Shown: in pieces, positions 35,051 to 45,754 of the stretch
Numbering within the stretch: the stretch's first letter is position 1
How the letters are laid out: the number at the start of each line of letters is the position of its first letter
Program-made: the position numbers and the translations under genes
Source: Cudoniella acicularis
Taxonomy: Eukaryota; Ascomycota; Leotiomycetes; Helotiales; Helotiaceae
NCBI GenBank assembly: GCA_013054445.1
Contig: JAAMPI010000100.1
Location: forward strand, 1 to 64,000
Direction of reading: 5' to 3'
Length of the DNA stretch: 64,000 nt
Notes under the pieces: generated by a model
The model's database searches: none
What the model was told of the DNA's origin: nothing
Seen by the model: the letters and a program-made list of their open reading frames with translations, nothing else

Positions 35051-35521
35051 AATCTCGACATTAGCCCTATGAATTTTTTTGCCTAAGTTATTTAGATTTC
35101 AAAATCTGGAATTATAGTATAGTTTGGTGCACGTCCCGTTACACCCTAACTAATGTTATCCTAAGACTGAATCCTGTAGATAAGTGAAGGATCCTAGCTA
35201 GCAACTTTAACGTGCGAAAAGTACTGTAAATTGAGGTGTATAGCTCTAGTAGGCACGCTTTTACATTCCTAGGCGTGAATTCCTGGAAGCCTCCCTATCA
35301 GTCTTCAAATACTACCCAGGCTAATTCCGTGGTATTACTTTAGAAACCATATAATTAATACTCACGAATAACTACTTCTATGGGACATAGGCCATTCAAG
35401 AGTCTATGATGACACTAACCGATGTATTCACACAATATGACAGTACTTCATTAAGAAATCTCCGAGCGGCGCTTCTTCCCTATTATTTGATGTGTCCTGC
35501 TGTTCATTTGATTGCGAGCGA
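35051..35521. other. AT-rich gap inside the split region
   Basis: No gene signal. It separates the ASST C-terminal relic from the end of the HET relic. Confidence 0.5.
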
Positions 35522-37392
35522 TTAAAAGGAGTAAATGCCCTTCTCAACGTCCTCTACCACCTCTCCGTCCATAATCCCATGCACATAACTACGCACATTA
35601 ACAACTCAAGCCTAGACGGAATAGAACGTCCGGGTACGTACCATTCGCCAATCATCTTATAATATCCATCTTCAATCGCTCTCAGCACGTGCGGGACCTC
35701 GCCGCCCGCCAGAATGCAAATTACATCTCCATCTTGCCCAGTCGGAGGCGCCAGTCCCATGTACCCTTCCGTCGTGGTGAAAAACTTTCTGTTGAACTAA
35801 CAGCCTCCTATCCCGCCACCTTAGTCATCTAGAGCAGCGAAAAGTCTCAACTCATCGGGAGGATTGGGCGGTGGGATCCATTCGTCCGGGTTACCTAGCC
35901 TTCTCGCCGCACCAACCTTTCTCATGCTGTAGCCAGGATGATAGCCTTGCACTTTCTGGTCCAACGTGATGGTTCTCCAAAAAGCTTCCATCTTCGTGCA
36001 TCCTGTGATGTAATTCTTGAAAAAGTGCTCATTCATGAGAAGGGAACCCCAGCTGAACATCGCTTCCTTCATCGAGCGCAGAGCATAATCGCGAATTGGA
36101 GCAAGTCGTATATCAGGCGCGGTAGTGCCCAAGCAACTAATCGTACCAACAGTCACGCCAGTTAATACTAGCACTGTATCATCATCTCGAAATTGCATGG
36201 AGCCTTCCGGGAATTTCCTATGAGGTGGTGATGCATTGTGTACGCGACCAACCCTCTCATCGTGGGCTGCTGAGATTGGGACCATACTACATTCGCTGCT
36301 AAGGTCAGGAACCCATGACGGTAGACTCTCGTCCCTAAACTCTTTCGCAGTTAGGAGACAAAGAATACTTAGATCTCCATCCTGCTGCAGGATGGCTTTA
36401 AATGCCGCAGTGTACACCTTGCTCTTGGTGAGGTTGTAATTTGGCTCTAAAGTAGTGTCATGAGTGACCGTACTAAGTACGGCGTAGACTTTATCACGGG
36501 GGTCGGTCGCATCATAATTGATCGTTCTTTTGACCATTCTTGATAGAGTCATCCCTTCTTCACTTGCTTGGTCTGTCCGGATCCTCCTAATATTGAAGGG
36601 CCTGTTTAGGCGCTCACGCAACACCCTTGCTGCTAGAGAGCCTGCATTCGAGAATCTGACAAGAAGACTTTGGATTCCAGGTTGCAACAAGATAATCGAA
36701 AGCATCTCAAAGGAATCCCATGTGTGACTTTTTGAGCCACAATATACGGTTGCGGAATGGGCCAGCACAATCTCTTGAAGCATCCAGACCCTGTCCCACC
36801 ATGATCGCGCCAAAATTCCTGCCAGCGCTAGGATACAACTATTAGAATCGGGCCGGTCCAAGGTGGTCCTGAAGTCATCTGCCATATTTTGGTCTGAATA
36901 CCTTTCTTCACTTGGTTCACGATAAGAACCCAACATGAGGATCTCTTTGAGAAAATCCATCCCTTGATTACTGTCATTGGTTGCTTCTCCGAGCCAAATA
37001 ATAACATCGTTGGCTTTCGAATAGACACTGCCCATCTGAGAAACTTGGTCACCTCGCTCATCCACATCGGACTGATTAATGTAGATGGCATCAACCCATA
37101 GTGTACGTGGCTCATAGTCATAACGAAACTGTTTAAGTGCGCAGTCTAAATTTTTGCGAACAAGGAACAAGCCATCGCCAATAACCATTAGTCTCTCAGC
37201 TCCTTCATCTCCTCACGTATAGGAAAGGGCTTCGTATCGAGGCGCATCACTCAGCGGCCAGTGCTATAGGCTACATAAAACCATGCTCTCCGGGTGTGTT
37301 GAAGGCTCCAAAATAAGTAAACGAATCCAGTTTTTCTTCTGGAGTGACGAGTAACTGTAAAATTCATCTGGCGATAAAACCACAGTCGTCAT
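35522..37392 (-). pseudogene. Decayed heterokaryon-incompatibility (HET) domain gene
   Basis: Reads as one HET protein of about 605 aa on the minus strand, from ATG at 37392 (an in-frame ATG also lies at 37464) to TAA at 35522. It has one 53-bp intron at 35589-35641 (GE|CYVHGIMDGE). The HET domain is clear: IRLLILEPS, HWPLSDAPRYEALSYT, GDEGAERL, TLWVDAIYINQ, ERGDQVSQMGSVYSKA and SWWDRVWMLQEI. Later come DPRDKVYAVLS and the C-terminal GYMGLAPPTGQDGDVICILAG. Four in-frame stops disable it: TAG 37264-37266, TGA 37213-37215 (where the family has the Trp of SYTWGD), TAA 35821-35823 and TAG 35797-35799. All fit C-to-T or G-to-A change. The longest open stretch, from ATG 37188, would miss the HET start. 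Intact relatives trigger cell death on fusion with unlike strains. Confidence 0.85.
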
Positions 37393-38162
37393 TATTTCGT
37401 GCGCTGGATCCAGGACGGATGGGAAAGCAAAACTTTCCGCAGTGCGGGATAGAAACTCGAGCAATCCACCCGAATCAACTTGAAGCCTAGTGATAGATCA
37501 GAAATAGTTAGAGCTACTACAGAAATGTAAAAGAAACGGGCTACCTCGCGGAGCAGTAGACGAGGTAGTATCGGCTGAGCCGCGGGAGCGAAGCTACCTT
37601 GCATTCACTCCTTGCCGGGTTGCCTGGCATGTTGTGACGAACCACACGAGGCTGTTGATTAAAGAGCCTGCCTGCTTGCGAATGCTCATCACGCGACGAG
37701 GAAGAGTGCGCGAGTATGAGGAACGAGACTGTTACCTATACAATGCATAAGTAAGCAAGCAGCTGTGTGGACTGTATGGTCGATGGAGAGGCTCGTCCTG
37801 GTATTTACCTTGGCTGCAGGGACGTGGTTGTGTCCGTTGGCGATTGAGGTTGTCTCTTCGCGCAAAAGACGAACGTGAAAGTTGAGTCTTCAAAACCAGA
37901 GGCACTCTCCTGCGCTTTTGATAAAATATGCTAAGCGTGATGGTAGAAGGAGGTAGGATTAAGGCGTGCGCTGAGGGGAGAAATGGACCTGATGAATCGA
38001 TGTGGTGTGTATTTTTCGGTTCCGAACGCGCGCGCAATTGAAAATTGTCCAAACTTCTATTCGCCGCGTCAAGCGAGGAATTTCTGATGATGGTTTGTTG
38101 CCCGAATGAACTCGAAGAGCCTTTCTTTCTCTGACCCACCGAAAGAATTCTTCCAAGTAATC
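37393..38162. other. Gap between HET relic and ASST N-terminal relic
   Basis: Frames at 37732-38139 and 37959-38156 (-) show no domain. Part may be 5' flank of the HET gene that came with it. Confidence 0.4.
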
Positions 38163-38840
38163 TTAAGCCTGCATATTTTTTCTCTCCCGGGAAGTGTGTA
38201 GAAGCAGCGGTAAAGCTTTTTTAACTTGAGGGTTAGGAGGTGTTGAGATTTCGGTCAAGAAACAGAATATCTGGAGGTCGATCTCCACGAACATAGTGTT
38301 GTAGATATATCCGTCAACTGGTCCACCGATTGAAGAGAGATCGGCGGAAGTCACGTTGACTACCGTTGCAATTAGAGTAGTTTGTTCAGTAATGTAAGAT
38401 TCGCGCATATCCAGCGGGCATTCATATTGGGTGCCGTTGACGGTAACCAGATTTAATTTAGGGCAGATTCGGCGAACCTCGTTGTAAGAGGTATCGAGGA
38501 TGCTGACATAGCCATATCCAAAGGATTGCTGGAGAGAATCGGTGGCCTTGGTGCCGTTCCAGTAGGTCAAGAAATGCCCAAAACGCAAGGGTTGGACATT
38601 CAAGTTGGCGTACAGTCCGGGAGATTGGGAGTGCCAGACAAGATCACCCGAGTCCGTCGCAACTAAGGCCTCGCCACTTTTAGTAGTAGTGGGAGTGAGA
38701 AAAATGAGGCCAGGTGCGAGAGGAGAGCCGTATTTTGATACCGTAATGTTGGGAGGCTGGAAAGGAACTGTCTTGAAGGTTTGTATAGACCATTTAGACG
38801 AGTGTATTGGGTTTGGTCGACTCTAGCTGGTCGGATGAGT
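38163..38840 (-). pseudogene. Arylsulfotransferase (ASST) relic, N-terminal part
   Basis: Minus-strand fragment of the N-terminal half of a fungal ASST-like protein. From about 38826 it reads NPIHSSKWSIQTFKTVPFQ, PPNITVSKYGSPLAPG, LIFLTPTTTKSGEALVATD, SGDLVWHSQSPG, LRFGHFLTYWNGTK, HGYG-like FGYGYVSILDTSYNEV, DMRESYITEQTTLIATV and VTSADLSSIGGPVDGYIYN. It then loses homology after FVEIDL near 38265, and the frame stops at 38163. An acceptor-like CAGCTAG precedes the fragment at about 38827, so an upstream exon with the signal peptide is missing or lies in the ambiguous bases above 38940. The expected continuation is not downstream; instead there is a HET relic, and ASST C-terminal sequence resumes 3.1 kb away on the same strand. 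Confidence 0.7.
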
Positions 38841-39419
38841 GGTATCATCAATACAAGCAATAGCAACACAGGGATCGTCCGGAGGGCTCAATTGGGGTAA
38901 ATCAAGTATATTATCAACTATAATAGAATCAAAGATCAGGTCGTCGGGCCACATCTCTAGACTANAAGTGAGACGTGCCCTAAAGCACGTGCTNGGTGCN
39001 ATAGNAGCCTCAGGCTNCCAGGCACACACTTTAACATGCCCCNNNACGTCGNNNNNNANGTCCTAAAAAGCACCAAGTATAGCCCGTAGAACCTTACCTC
39101 AATGATCTCCTAGGACTATTTTTAGAGCATACGTAGCTTCCAGCTTCCCCAGATTCTTTACCCCGTATCTCGGCAGTTCCAGCATAGGCTAAATATCATC
39201 AATGTCTGGGTGCACTTTCCAGAGCTACGATAGGTTCCTTTCAAGCGAGTCTGAACTTATCCTGATCATGTTGACCAACTGCAATATATACCAAGACTGG
39301 TTTCTCGGCAGTGTGTATAAGGATAAGTCGCTCGATGTCCCAAACTCAAATTCGCTCGTCTCTGTTTGATCTCTTCAGCCTTTTGCTACTTGGATTGGAA
39401 TTTAGTTGCAATAATTACA
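38841..39419. other. Intergenic stretch with ambiguous bases
   Basis: Undetermined bases (N) occur at scattered positions from 38965 to 39059. No gene is supported. It holds the promoter region of the AA9 gene starting at 39420. Confidence 0.6.
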
Positions 39420-40249
39420 ATGAAGCTTTCTGTAAGCGTCTTATTTTTGGCCGCCACCGCGCAAGCCCACTGTTAGTTTTTACTCTCCGGCTGTTTCAGA
39501 CTTTTCATCCATCTTTGCTAACAAGATTATGGCTAGACCGATTCTCCAAACTCATTATCGACGGCACACCCGAAACAAAAGAATGGGTTTCAGTCCGTGA
39601 AACGAAGAACTACCAAGATGACCACGGAGTGACCGATGTCTCCAGCGTCGACCTCCGCTGTTTCCAAATGAAAGGATCAGCGGGGAGCGCCACCGTCGCA
39701 GCTGGATCCTCCATCGGCTTCGTAGCCGATCAAGGAGTCACTCACCCAGGCCCAGTGCAATTCTACATGGCGAAAGTGCCGGCTGGAAAGGATCTAGCTA
39801 CGTGGGATGGAGCGGGAAACGTGTGGTTTAAGGTTGCATATCTAGGTCATACGATGACTGCCAAAGGAGTCGACTGGCCAACTTACAGTATGCTCTTATT
39901 TATCTGGCCTCCAATTTCCCTTCTCCACATTTCACAGTTCTAACTTCACTGCTTCCCAGCACCGACAATTTTAAAGGACGTCTCCTTCAAAATTCCCCAG
40001 AATCTACCCGCAGGCGATTATCTCGTGCGAGTGGAGAGCATCGCGTTGCATCAAGCGCAGCAACCCGGCGGTGCGCAGTTCTACCTCTCCTGCGCACAAG
40101 TGAAAGTCACAGGCGATGGAACGGGTACTCCTGGTCCTCTAGGGGCATTTCCGGGCGCATATAAGGTTTCTGATCCAGGTCTTGTGTTGCCAGTTTATCC
40201 GGTGCCGACGAGTTATACGCCACCAGGACCGGCTGTTTGGACGGGATAA
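39420..40249 (+). CDS. AA9 lytic polysaccharide monooxygenase
   Basis: Secreted copper enzyme that cleaves cellulose or related glucans by oxidation. 230 aa in three exons: 39420-39471, 39537-39887 and 39960-40249, with 65- and 72-bp introns in phase. The signal peptide MKLSVSVLFLAATAQA is followed directly by His17, the mature N-terminal residue that forms the copper histidine brace (AHY|RFSKLI). The second copper ligand is His87 in GVTHPGPVQFYMAKV, and the axial Tyr lies in QFYLSCAQVKV. DVSSVDLRCF and GDYLVRVESIALHQA are further AA9 hallmarks; two cysteines (C59 and the one in QFYLSCAQ) are placed for the common disulfide. There is no CBM1, and the C terminus is Pro-rich. Intact; it fits plant-biomass use together with the decayed expansin. 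Confidence 0.95.
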
Positions 40250-41402
40250 AGGTGTAGATTATAGTGACTTACTGTTATAATGAATAACATTTTTTACGTG
40301 AATAGCTTGTTGAACGAATGAGGACTTTCCATTCAAGTTTATCTTGTCATTTAATAACTAACTCCTGTTTAAGTAATAAAGTCGACTCTTAAACAGCTAT
40401 TACTTTAACGAAATACTGACTACTATCACTTTGTTTAGTACTACTTATATATTAATCTAAAAGTCTTGTGATCGGTTGTTGTTAGTGAAGTTGATAGGTA
40501 TTGTGAAGCTCGTAGATGTTTTCTGATATGCTTTTTTCTTGGTTAGATAGGAAAGCGGCCAAGCTTTTATAGGCAGAGAGGGGGGAAATAGTTCTGAATA
40601 ACCTAACTGTGTAACCGCTGTAATGAACGGCTGAATAATTCCATTGACCTAAGCGAATCTATTCTCCGATTAACACGAAGGAAGAGAATAGGGAATGGGA
40701 ATAATTTCCTGAGAACTTTTTATCCTGAAAATCGGATTTTTCAAAAGTCCGATCAACGCCGTACTGAATAATGACATAACATTTCCCACCATTTTTGCAA
40801 GTTTTCTATAATAACAGATTAAGTTACTTAAACTGTCAACACTCTATTCACAAAATAATCAACACCCTACCCTCGCCAAGTTAACTTATAATAACCTCTT
40901 CTCACTATTCCTTTCCCTCCGTCCTTTCCCTCCCCTCCATTTGCAGTTTCTTTTATGATCACAACGTGGGGGATTTCTCTCAGGTTTGTTGCGTCCCTCT
41001 CAGCTCCTAGATTCCCATGCTGACACGGCTGGGTTTTGTAACAGCAGGCTCTGCGAGTATCTAACTCCGATGATGGTGTTGTTTCGCTGGTGCTTTCTAA
41101 GATTGGTATCCTCCCGCTCGCTGGGCTTGTCAACTTAAATCCGCAACTCTTAGAAGTACTTGCTTTACGCCTTATTTTAGCCCCGCATTCGAGGTGCAAC
41201 GAAGAGTTGACAGGAGATTGCTGAAGAATGTTCACGAAATTGAACAGAAGACACGTGATGGGCCAAGCAAACCAAAGCAAGCAAAGCTCGCCTCGGGAGA
41301 ACCGCGGGAGCTTTCAACTCCATCCCGGAACCCTCTTTAATTTTCGATTCTTCTTCAAACATCCACGTTCCTGAAGCAAATCCAGCCAGTTCCATCGCCG
41401 TC
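40250..41402. other. Intergenic stretch
   Basis: AT-rich; no supported gene. Minus-strand frames at 40867-41280 and 41177-41611 are unsupported and partly overlap the next gene. Confidence 0.5.
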
Positions 41403-42101
41403 ATGAACTCTTCACATCGTGCAAACCGCTCTGGCCGTGGCCAACACCCGGGACGGGGAAGAGGTCGCGGTGGGGGTCGAGGTGCCTTCAACAACTCCAG
41501 CGATTTCTCGGGAATGAAGCCTGTCCCCAACATACGGCAGGTCGTCGTGGGCGCGCCAGTCTCCATCGTCTTGAAAGTCGACCAGCCAACAGGTCGTGAA
41601 GTGCAAGGCATGGTTGCGGAGCTTTTGACTCGAGGAGATCATCCCAGAGGTATTAAGGTGCGTTTGCAGGATGGCAGGGTAGGCCGAGTTCAGAGGATGG
41701 TCAGCGATGAGACGGCGATGGCGGCATCGGCTGGTCTCAGTGATTTGGGGAGAAATGGGGAGGTTGGTGGCAACATCGAGAGTAGTGGTCGAGTGACAGT
41801 CTCTGGAAGTGGTTTTACGCAGCGGTATAGCGATTTCCGCATCGACGAACCGGACGCACCACCCAGTGGCGGCTTGTCTCTTGAAGATTATGTTGTTGTG
41901 AAGGAGACGAAGAAGGGTTGGCGAAAGAAGGGATCTGGAACGGGTCAGCATCAGAACGGAATTGAGACAGCTGCTCGAGAAAACGAGGGATCTAGAGAGG
42001 GCCAATCCGTCACTTCGGCAACGAGTAAATGTCCAGTCTGCAGCGAGTTTGAAGGGGATGAAACAGCAGTCGCTCATCATGTCAACGAACATTTTGACTG
42101 A
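41403..42101 (+). CDS. YwbE-like (DUF2196) protein with C-terminal zinc-finger motif
   Basis: Single-exon protein of 232 aa. The first 30 residues are an RGG-like Arg/Gly tract (GRGRGRGGGRGAFNN), a feature of RNA-binding proteins. Residues about 45-100 match the YwbE/DUF2196 domain (VVVGAPVSIVLKVDQPTG, then HPRGIKVRLQDGRVGRVQ), a small beta-barrel-like domain also found alone in bacteria. A variable linker leads to LSLEDYVVVKETKKGW and a C-terminal CX2C...HX3H motif (CPVCSEFEGDETAVAHHVNEH), resembling a UBZ-type ubiquitin-binding finger. The biochemical role is unknown; nucleic-acid and ubiquitin binding are inferred. Good start context (GTCATGAAC). Intact. Confidence 0.82.
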   Translation: MNSSHRANRSGRGQHPGRGRGRGGGRGAFNNSSDFSGMKPVPNIRQVVVGAPVSIVLKVDQPTGREVQGMVAELLTRGDHPRGIKVRLQDGRVGRVQRMVSDETAMAASAGLSDLGRNGEVGGNIESSGRVTVSGSGFTQRYSDFRIDEPDAPPSGGLSLEDYVVVKETKKGWRKKGSGTGQHQNGIETAARENEGSREGQSVTSATSKCPVCSEFEGDETAVAHHVNEHFD

Positions 42102-42668
42102 GATTTCCCGGAAGAAACCTAGTTTTCGAATTTCCCAGCTTATCAACCAACCTCTACTGCCTGAGCCATGGCCGAAGAAGCATTCTTCCACTCAGGTTGA
42201 AGGCTCTCAGTGACTTTGCTCCGAGACTCGTCCCTCTGATGCGTACTGAAAGCGCCCAAACCAGATTCTCCAGAAGAGCAGCGCTGCAGATATGAGCTCC
42301 GAGAAGCAGCAAAAGAGGACATTCAGACAGCGATGACTCCCAGGCCCCAAACTTTACAACTTGGCCATACAAGATCAACTTTGGTCCACGGCCATTCACA
42401 CCCACAACATGAGCTCCGCTATCGGCAGGCCCGCGCAGTCTTCAACATTGAGTACTGCGGTCAAAGCGAAGTGAATCATGAAACTTCTAGTGGAACTTTT
42501 TCATTCGGAGCTTTGAACGTGAATCAAGTCAAGTGTGGTTGCCGCCGCTAATTCTCAACCTACTCCTTCAAAGCAAGAGCAACTCATCCTTCCTACTATC
42601 TTTATCCACTTATCTTCATTATTTTTAACCAGCAAGGGCGTGTCTCATTTTTGACGCCAAACCAACAA
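42102..42668. other. Intergenic stretch
   Basis: No supported gene. Holds the promoter of the MFS transporter gene. Confidence 0.5.
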
Positions 42669-44745
42669 ATGGCAAGAACGACCAACGATCACCGGCTGTA
42701 CTATGATCCGGAGACATATCGGTCGACCTCCCATCGGAATTTGTACTCATCACTATCATCCGGGACAACCTTACGAAGTCTCGGTACGAGAGCCCTCGAT
42801 GTTGAAGTTGCTATGGCCCACGCCCTCATGGCATCGGATCCCAACGAGCGACCGAAGCATTTCCGGAACAATTTTGAAGAAGGCATATTCGTTTTCACAG
42901 TCATGATGGCCACAGCCGCGACCACGTTTCTCCAGGGGGCCGTTGTTATCAACACAGAGATGATCGGGAAATCTTTGGGCATGACGGCTGCACAAGTAAC
43001 ATGGATAGCTGCTGCGATTGGGTATGACTATGGACCTCATCAAATGTGAAGCTGCTAACTTTGATTAGGTTAGCCAGTGGCTCATTTATGCTCCTCTTCG
43101 GGAAAACTGCTGACTTGTTTGGTCGCAAAACACAATTGCTCGCTGGCATGGCTTTTCTTGCTCTCTTCTCGCTCATAACCGCATTCGCACCAAATGCCAT
43201 GGCCATGGACGTACTTTGTGGCTTCCTTGGGCTCGGCACAGCCATCATATCCCCTCCAGCGATTGGCACATTGTTCGCATCGTACCCCGAAGGTTCACGC
43301 AGAAATAAGGCAGCGGGCGCTCTCGGGGCAGGTAATCCTATTGGCTTCATCTTGGGCAGCATATCATCAGGAATTGCTACAAGGATCTTCAGCTGGCGCG
43401 CCTCATTCATTGTCATCTCCATTTTCTTCTTCGGCATGACCATTGCAGCCTTTTGGACCATGCCTTCAATTCCTCGGTCTGGAAGTACTCGCAGGATTGT
43501 CAGAGAGTTCGATTACATTGGGACTGCCTTGATTATTTTGGGGGTAGCACTCTCTTCCGCTGCATTGACGTACGTATTTCTTTTTCCCGATTTCCTTCTT
43601 GCTAACCAAGCTTAGACAAGGACCAGAACTCGGTTGGGCGTCGCCCAAGGTCATATCAGCACTATTGCTTGGGCTCCTGTGCATCTTCGCTTTCACTGTC
43701 TGGGAAAATTTCTTCCCACAGCCGCTCCTCGATCCCATTGTCTGGAAGAATACAAATTACACTCTTTGCGTACTTTGTGTGATGCTTGGGTACATGTCGT
43801 TCGTCACCAACCAATTCTGGATTCCATTATATATGCAAGAAGTGCAACATTTGGCTCCACTTCACATCGCAGTTCGTATGTTACCTCAGGCACTTGCTGG
43901 TCTTGTCTGGAGCTATCTGGCTCCCATTCTGATGCAGAAGTTGAGCGGCCGGATAATAATGGCGATCGGAGGCTTCGCATACCTCGCCGGTGCGATTCTT
44001 CTGTACTTTATACGGCCAGAAACATCTTACTGGAAGCTTTTGTTCCCAGCCATGGTGTTTACTGTGATTGGAGCTGACTTTCAATTTGTCGTGTCGAATG
44101 TATGCATACTCTTCCCGATTTCTTGATGCACGCTGACCACTTCAGCTCTACGTCACCAAACAGATGCCTGAACAGTCTTCGCTGGCTGCGGGTGTCATTC
44201 AAACCGCTTATCGACTTTCCGTTTCAATCGGTTTGGCTATCACATCGGCTGTGTATGGTACAGTGAGAAATGGACCCAAGGGAATGGCAAATCCTACCTT
44301 ACCCTTCGAGCGGGCATATTTGTGTGGCATATTCTTCGCTGCGGCAAGTATTCTCTTCATACCATTCATGGAGCTTGAAGGGAAAGGTCGGACTCCGACG
44401 CCTTCGATACATAGTAGCGTGCGGGAGAGCGAAATCTTGGATAGTCCACGACCCGGTGGAGAATACTCTGACAGACCCAGCTCCGATCATGCACATTCCC
44501 TCGGGAGCAAAGCCAGCCGAAGTACTTTTAGGAGTGCTGCAACATACGGGAGTGAAGACTCTTACTTGCCAAGATGGAGTTGGGAAGATGATCGATACTG
44601 GCCTCCGGATGCGCAGAAATACAATGGATATGGGGGAAGTTGTCCAGAGGTTGTATACGAGGTGTGTGCAAAGTGCTTGGAGGAGAGAAGGGTCATTCTG
44701 CCTGTGAAAAATCCGGTGGTGCATGGTGCTGCAGGATGGATATGA
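42669..44745 (+). CDS. MFS drug/H+ antiporter (DHA2-type)
   Basis: Plasma-membrane transporter of 645 aa with about 14 predicted helices. Exons are 42669-43021, 43069-43569, 43616-44099 and 44146-44745; the three introns of about 46 bp are GT-AG and in phase (AAI|GLASGSF, AL|TQGPELGW, VVSN|LYVTKQM). The cytosolic N terminus of about 75 residues precedes helix 1 (EGIFVFTVMMATAATTFLQG). The loop 2-3 signature appears as GKTADLFGRK, and motif C-like sequence as GALGAGNPIGFILG. NFFPQPLLDPIVWKN sits between the two halves. The long hydrophilic tail (about residues 505-645) is Ser/Arg-rich and cytosolic, with a final CAKCLEERRVI segment. Such proteins export drugs or small metabolites; the cargo is unknown. 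The start at 42669 is the first ATG of the frame. Intact. Confidence 0.9.
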
Positions 44746-45352
44746 CTTGACACACCCCGAGGACCTCATCTAGCGACCCCGATCAAACTACAACGAAGTT
44801 CAACATCACGTACCTCGAGCTGAGTGAACAGTCTTCAGCTAGCTGCGAAGAGGATTTGGGATTCAACCCATCAAATCCACAGACACAAATCCCGAAGAAA
44901 CAGGGGCGACAACTCAAAAACAACAAATACCACAATTTTGGAACGACACTGACTGATTTGGCGATGCATGCATCCGGAGTATATCTACATTTTCACTCGA
45001 AGCTTAACAATTCATTGTGATCAGAATGGTGGAACATGGGATATGGGTAGGTAGACGAGATCGAGATTCGAGATTCGGGATTGATTTTTGGGAACACATT
45101 TGCTGGGTAGTTGGGATTGGAATGGGATGCATGGTATTCATGGTATATTATTATTCTTGGGCTGGAGTTAACTGGAGGGGATTGGACTGGGTGCGTGAAA
45201 TTGACAGAAGCGGGGATTGGAGGGGAAGGGAAGGGATGGAAAGGGAAAGAGGCTTGTGGGATGTGGGTGGTGGTGTGGGTGTTTAGCGCTTGCGAGTTGC
45301 GATGATTAATTAGGTAGATTAGTGAGTTATAAATCTTGGAGTTCCGAGTTGG

Positions 45353-45531
45353 AGTTGAATGAATGAATGATTGATTGACTAACTGGATGACTGACTGAAC
45401 GAATGACTGAGTAAATGAATGATTGACGAAATGAATGACTGAATAAATGACTGAATGAATGAGTAAATAAATAACTAAAGGAATAAATAAGTAACTGAAT
45501 AAACAACTAAATCAACGACTGACTAAATAAT
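45353..45531. repeat. Degenerate tetranucleotide repeat (GAAT/GACT)
   Basis: Long run of GAAT, GATT and GACT units with drift, for example TGAATGAATGATTGATTGAC. A degraded microsatellite. Confidence 0.85.
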
Positions 45532-45754
45532 AAAATAAGTGAAAAGTTATATATAAAGATTTAAAGATTTAATTACATAAACTTAAAATAAGAAACTTAA
45601 CTTATTTAAAGCTATTTAATAAATAAATAAAGAATTTGTAATAGTAAATATAATTATTTTATAACATCGAGGTTGCTATAACGCCTAGCTTAGCCAGGCG
45701 GCCTAAAGGTAAAGGAAAAGCTACCAAGTAGAAACCAAGTCAAGAAAATCAAGT

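Noticed and set aside
35522..37392. Rescue of the HET gene by A-to-I editing of stop codons
   Set aside because: Editing of TGA or TAG to TGG would give Trp. Only the stop at 37213 expects Trp; the others expect Gln or are TAA, so one process could not restore the protein.
41412..42191. 259-codon minus-strand frame
   Set aside because: Opposite the YwbE gene, which has clear domains; the antisense frame has none.
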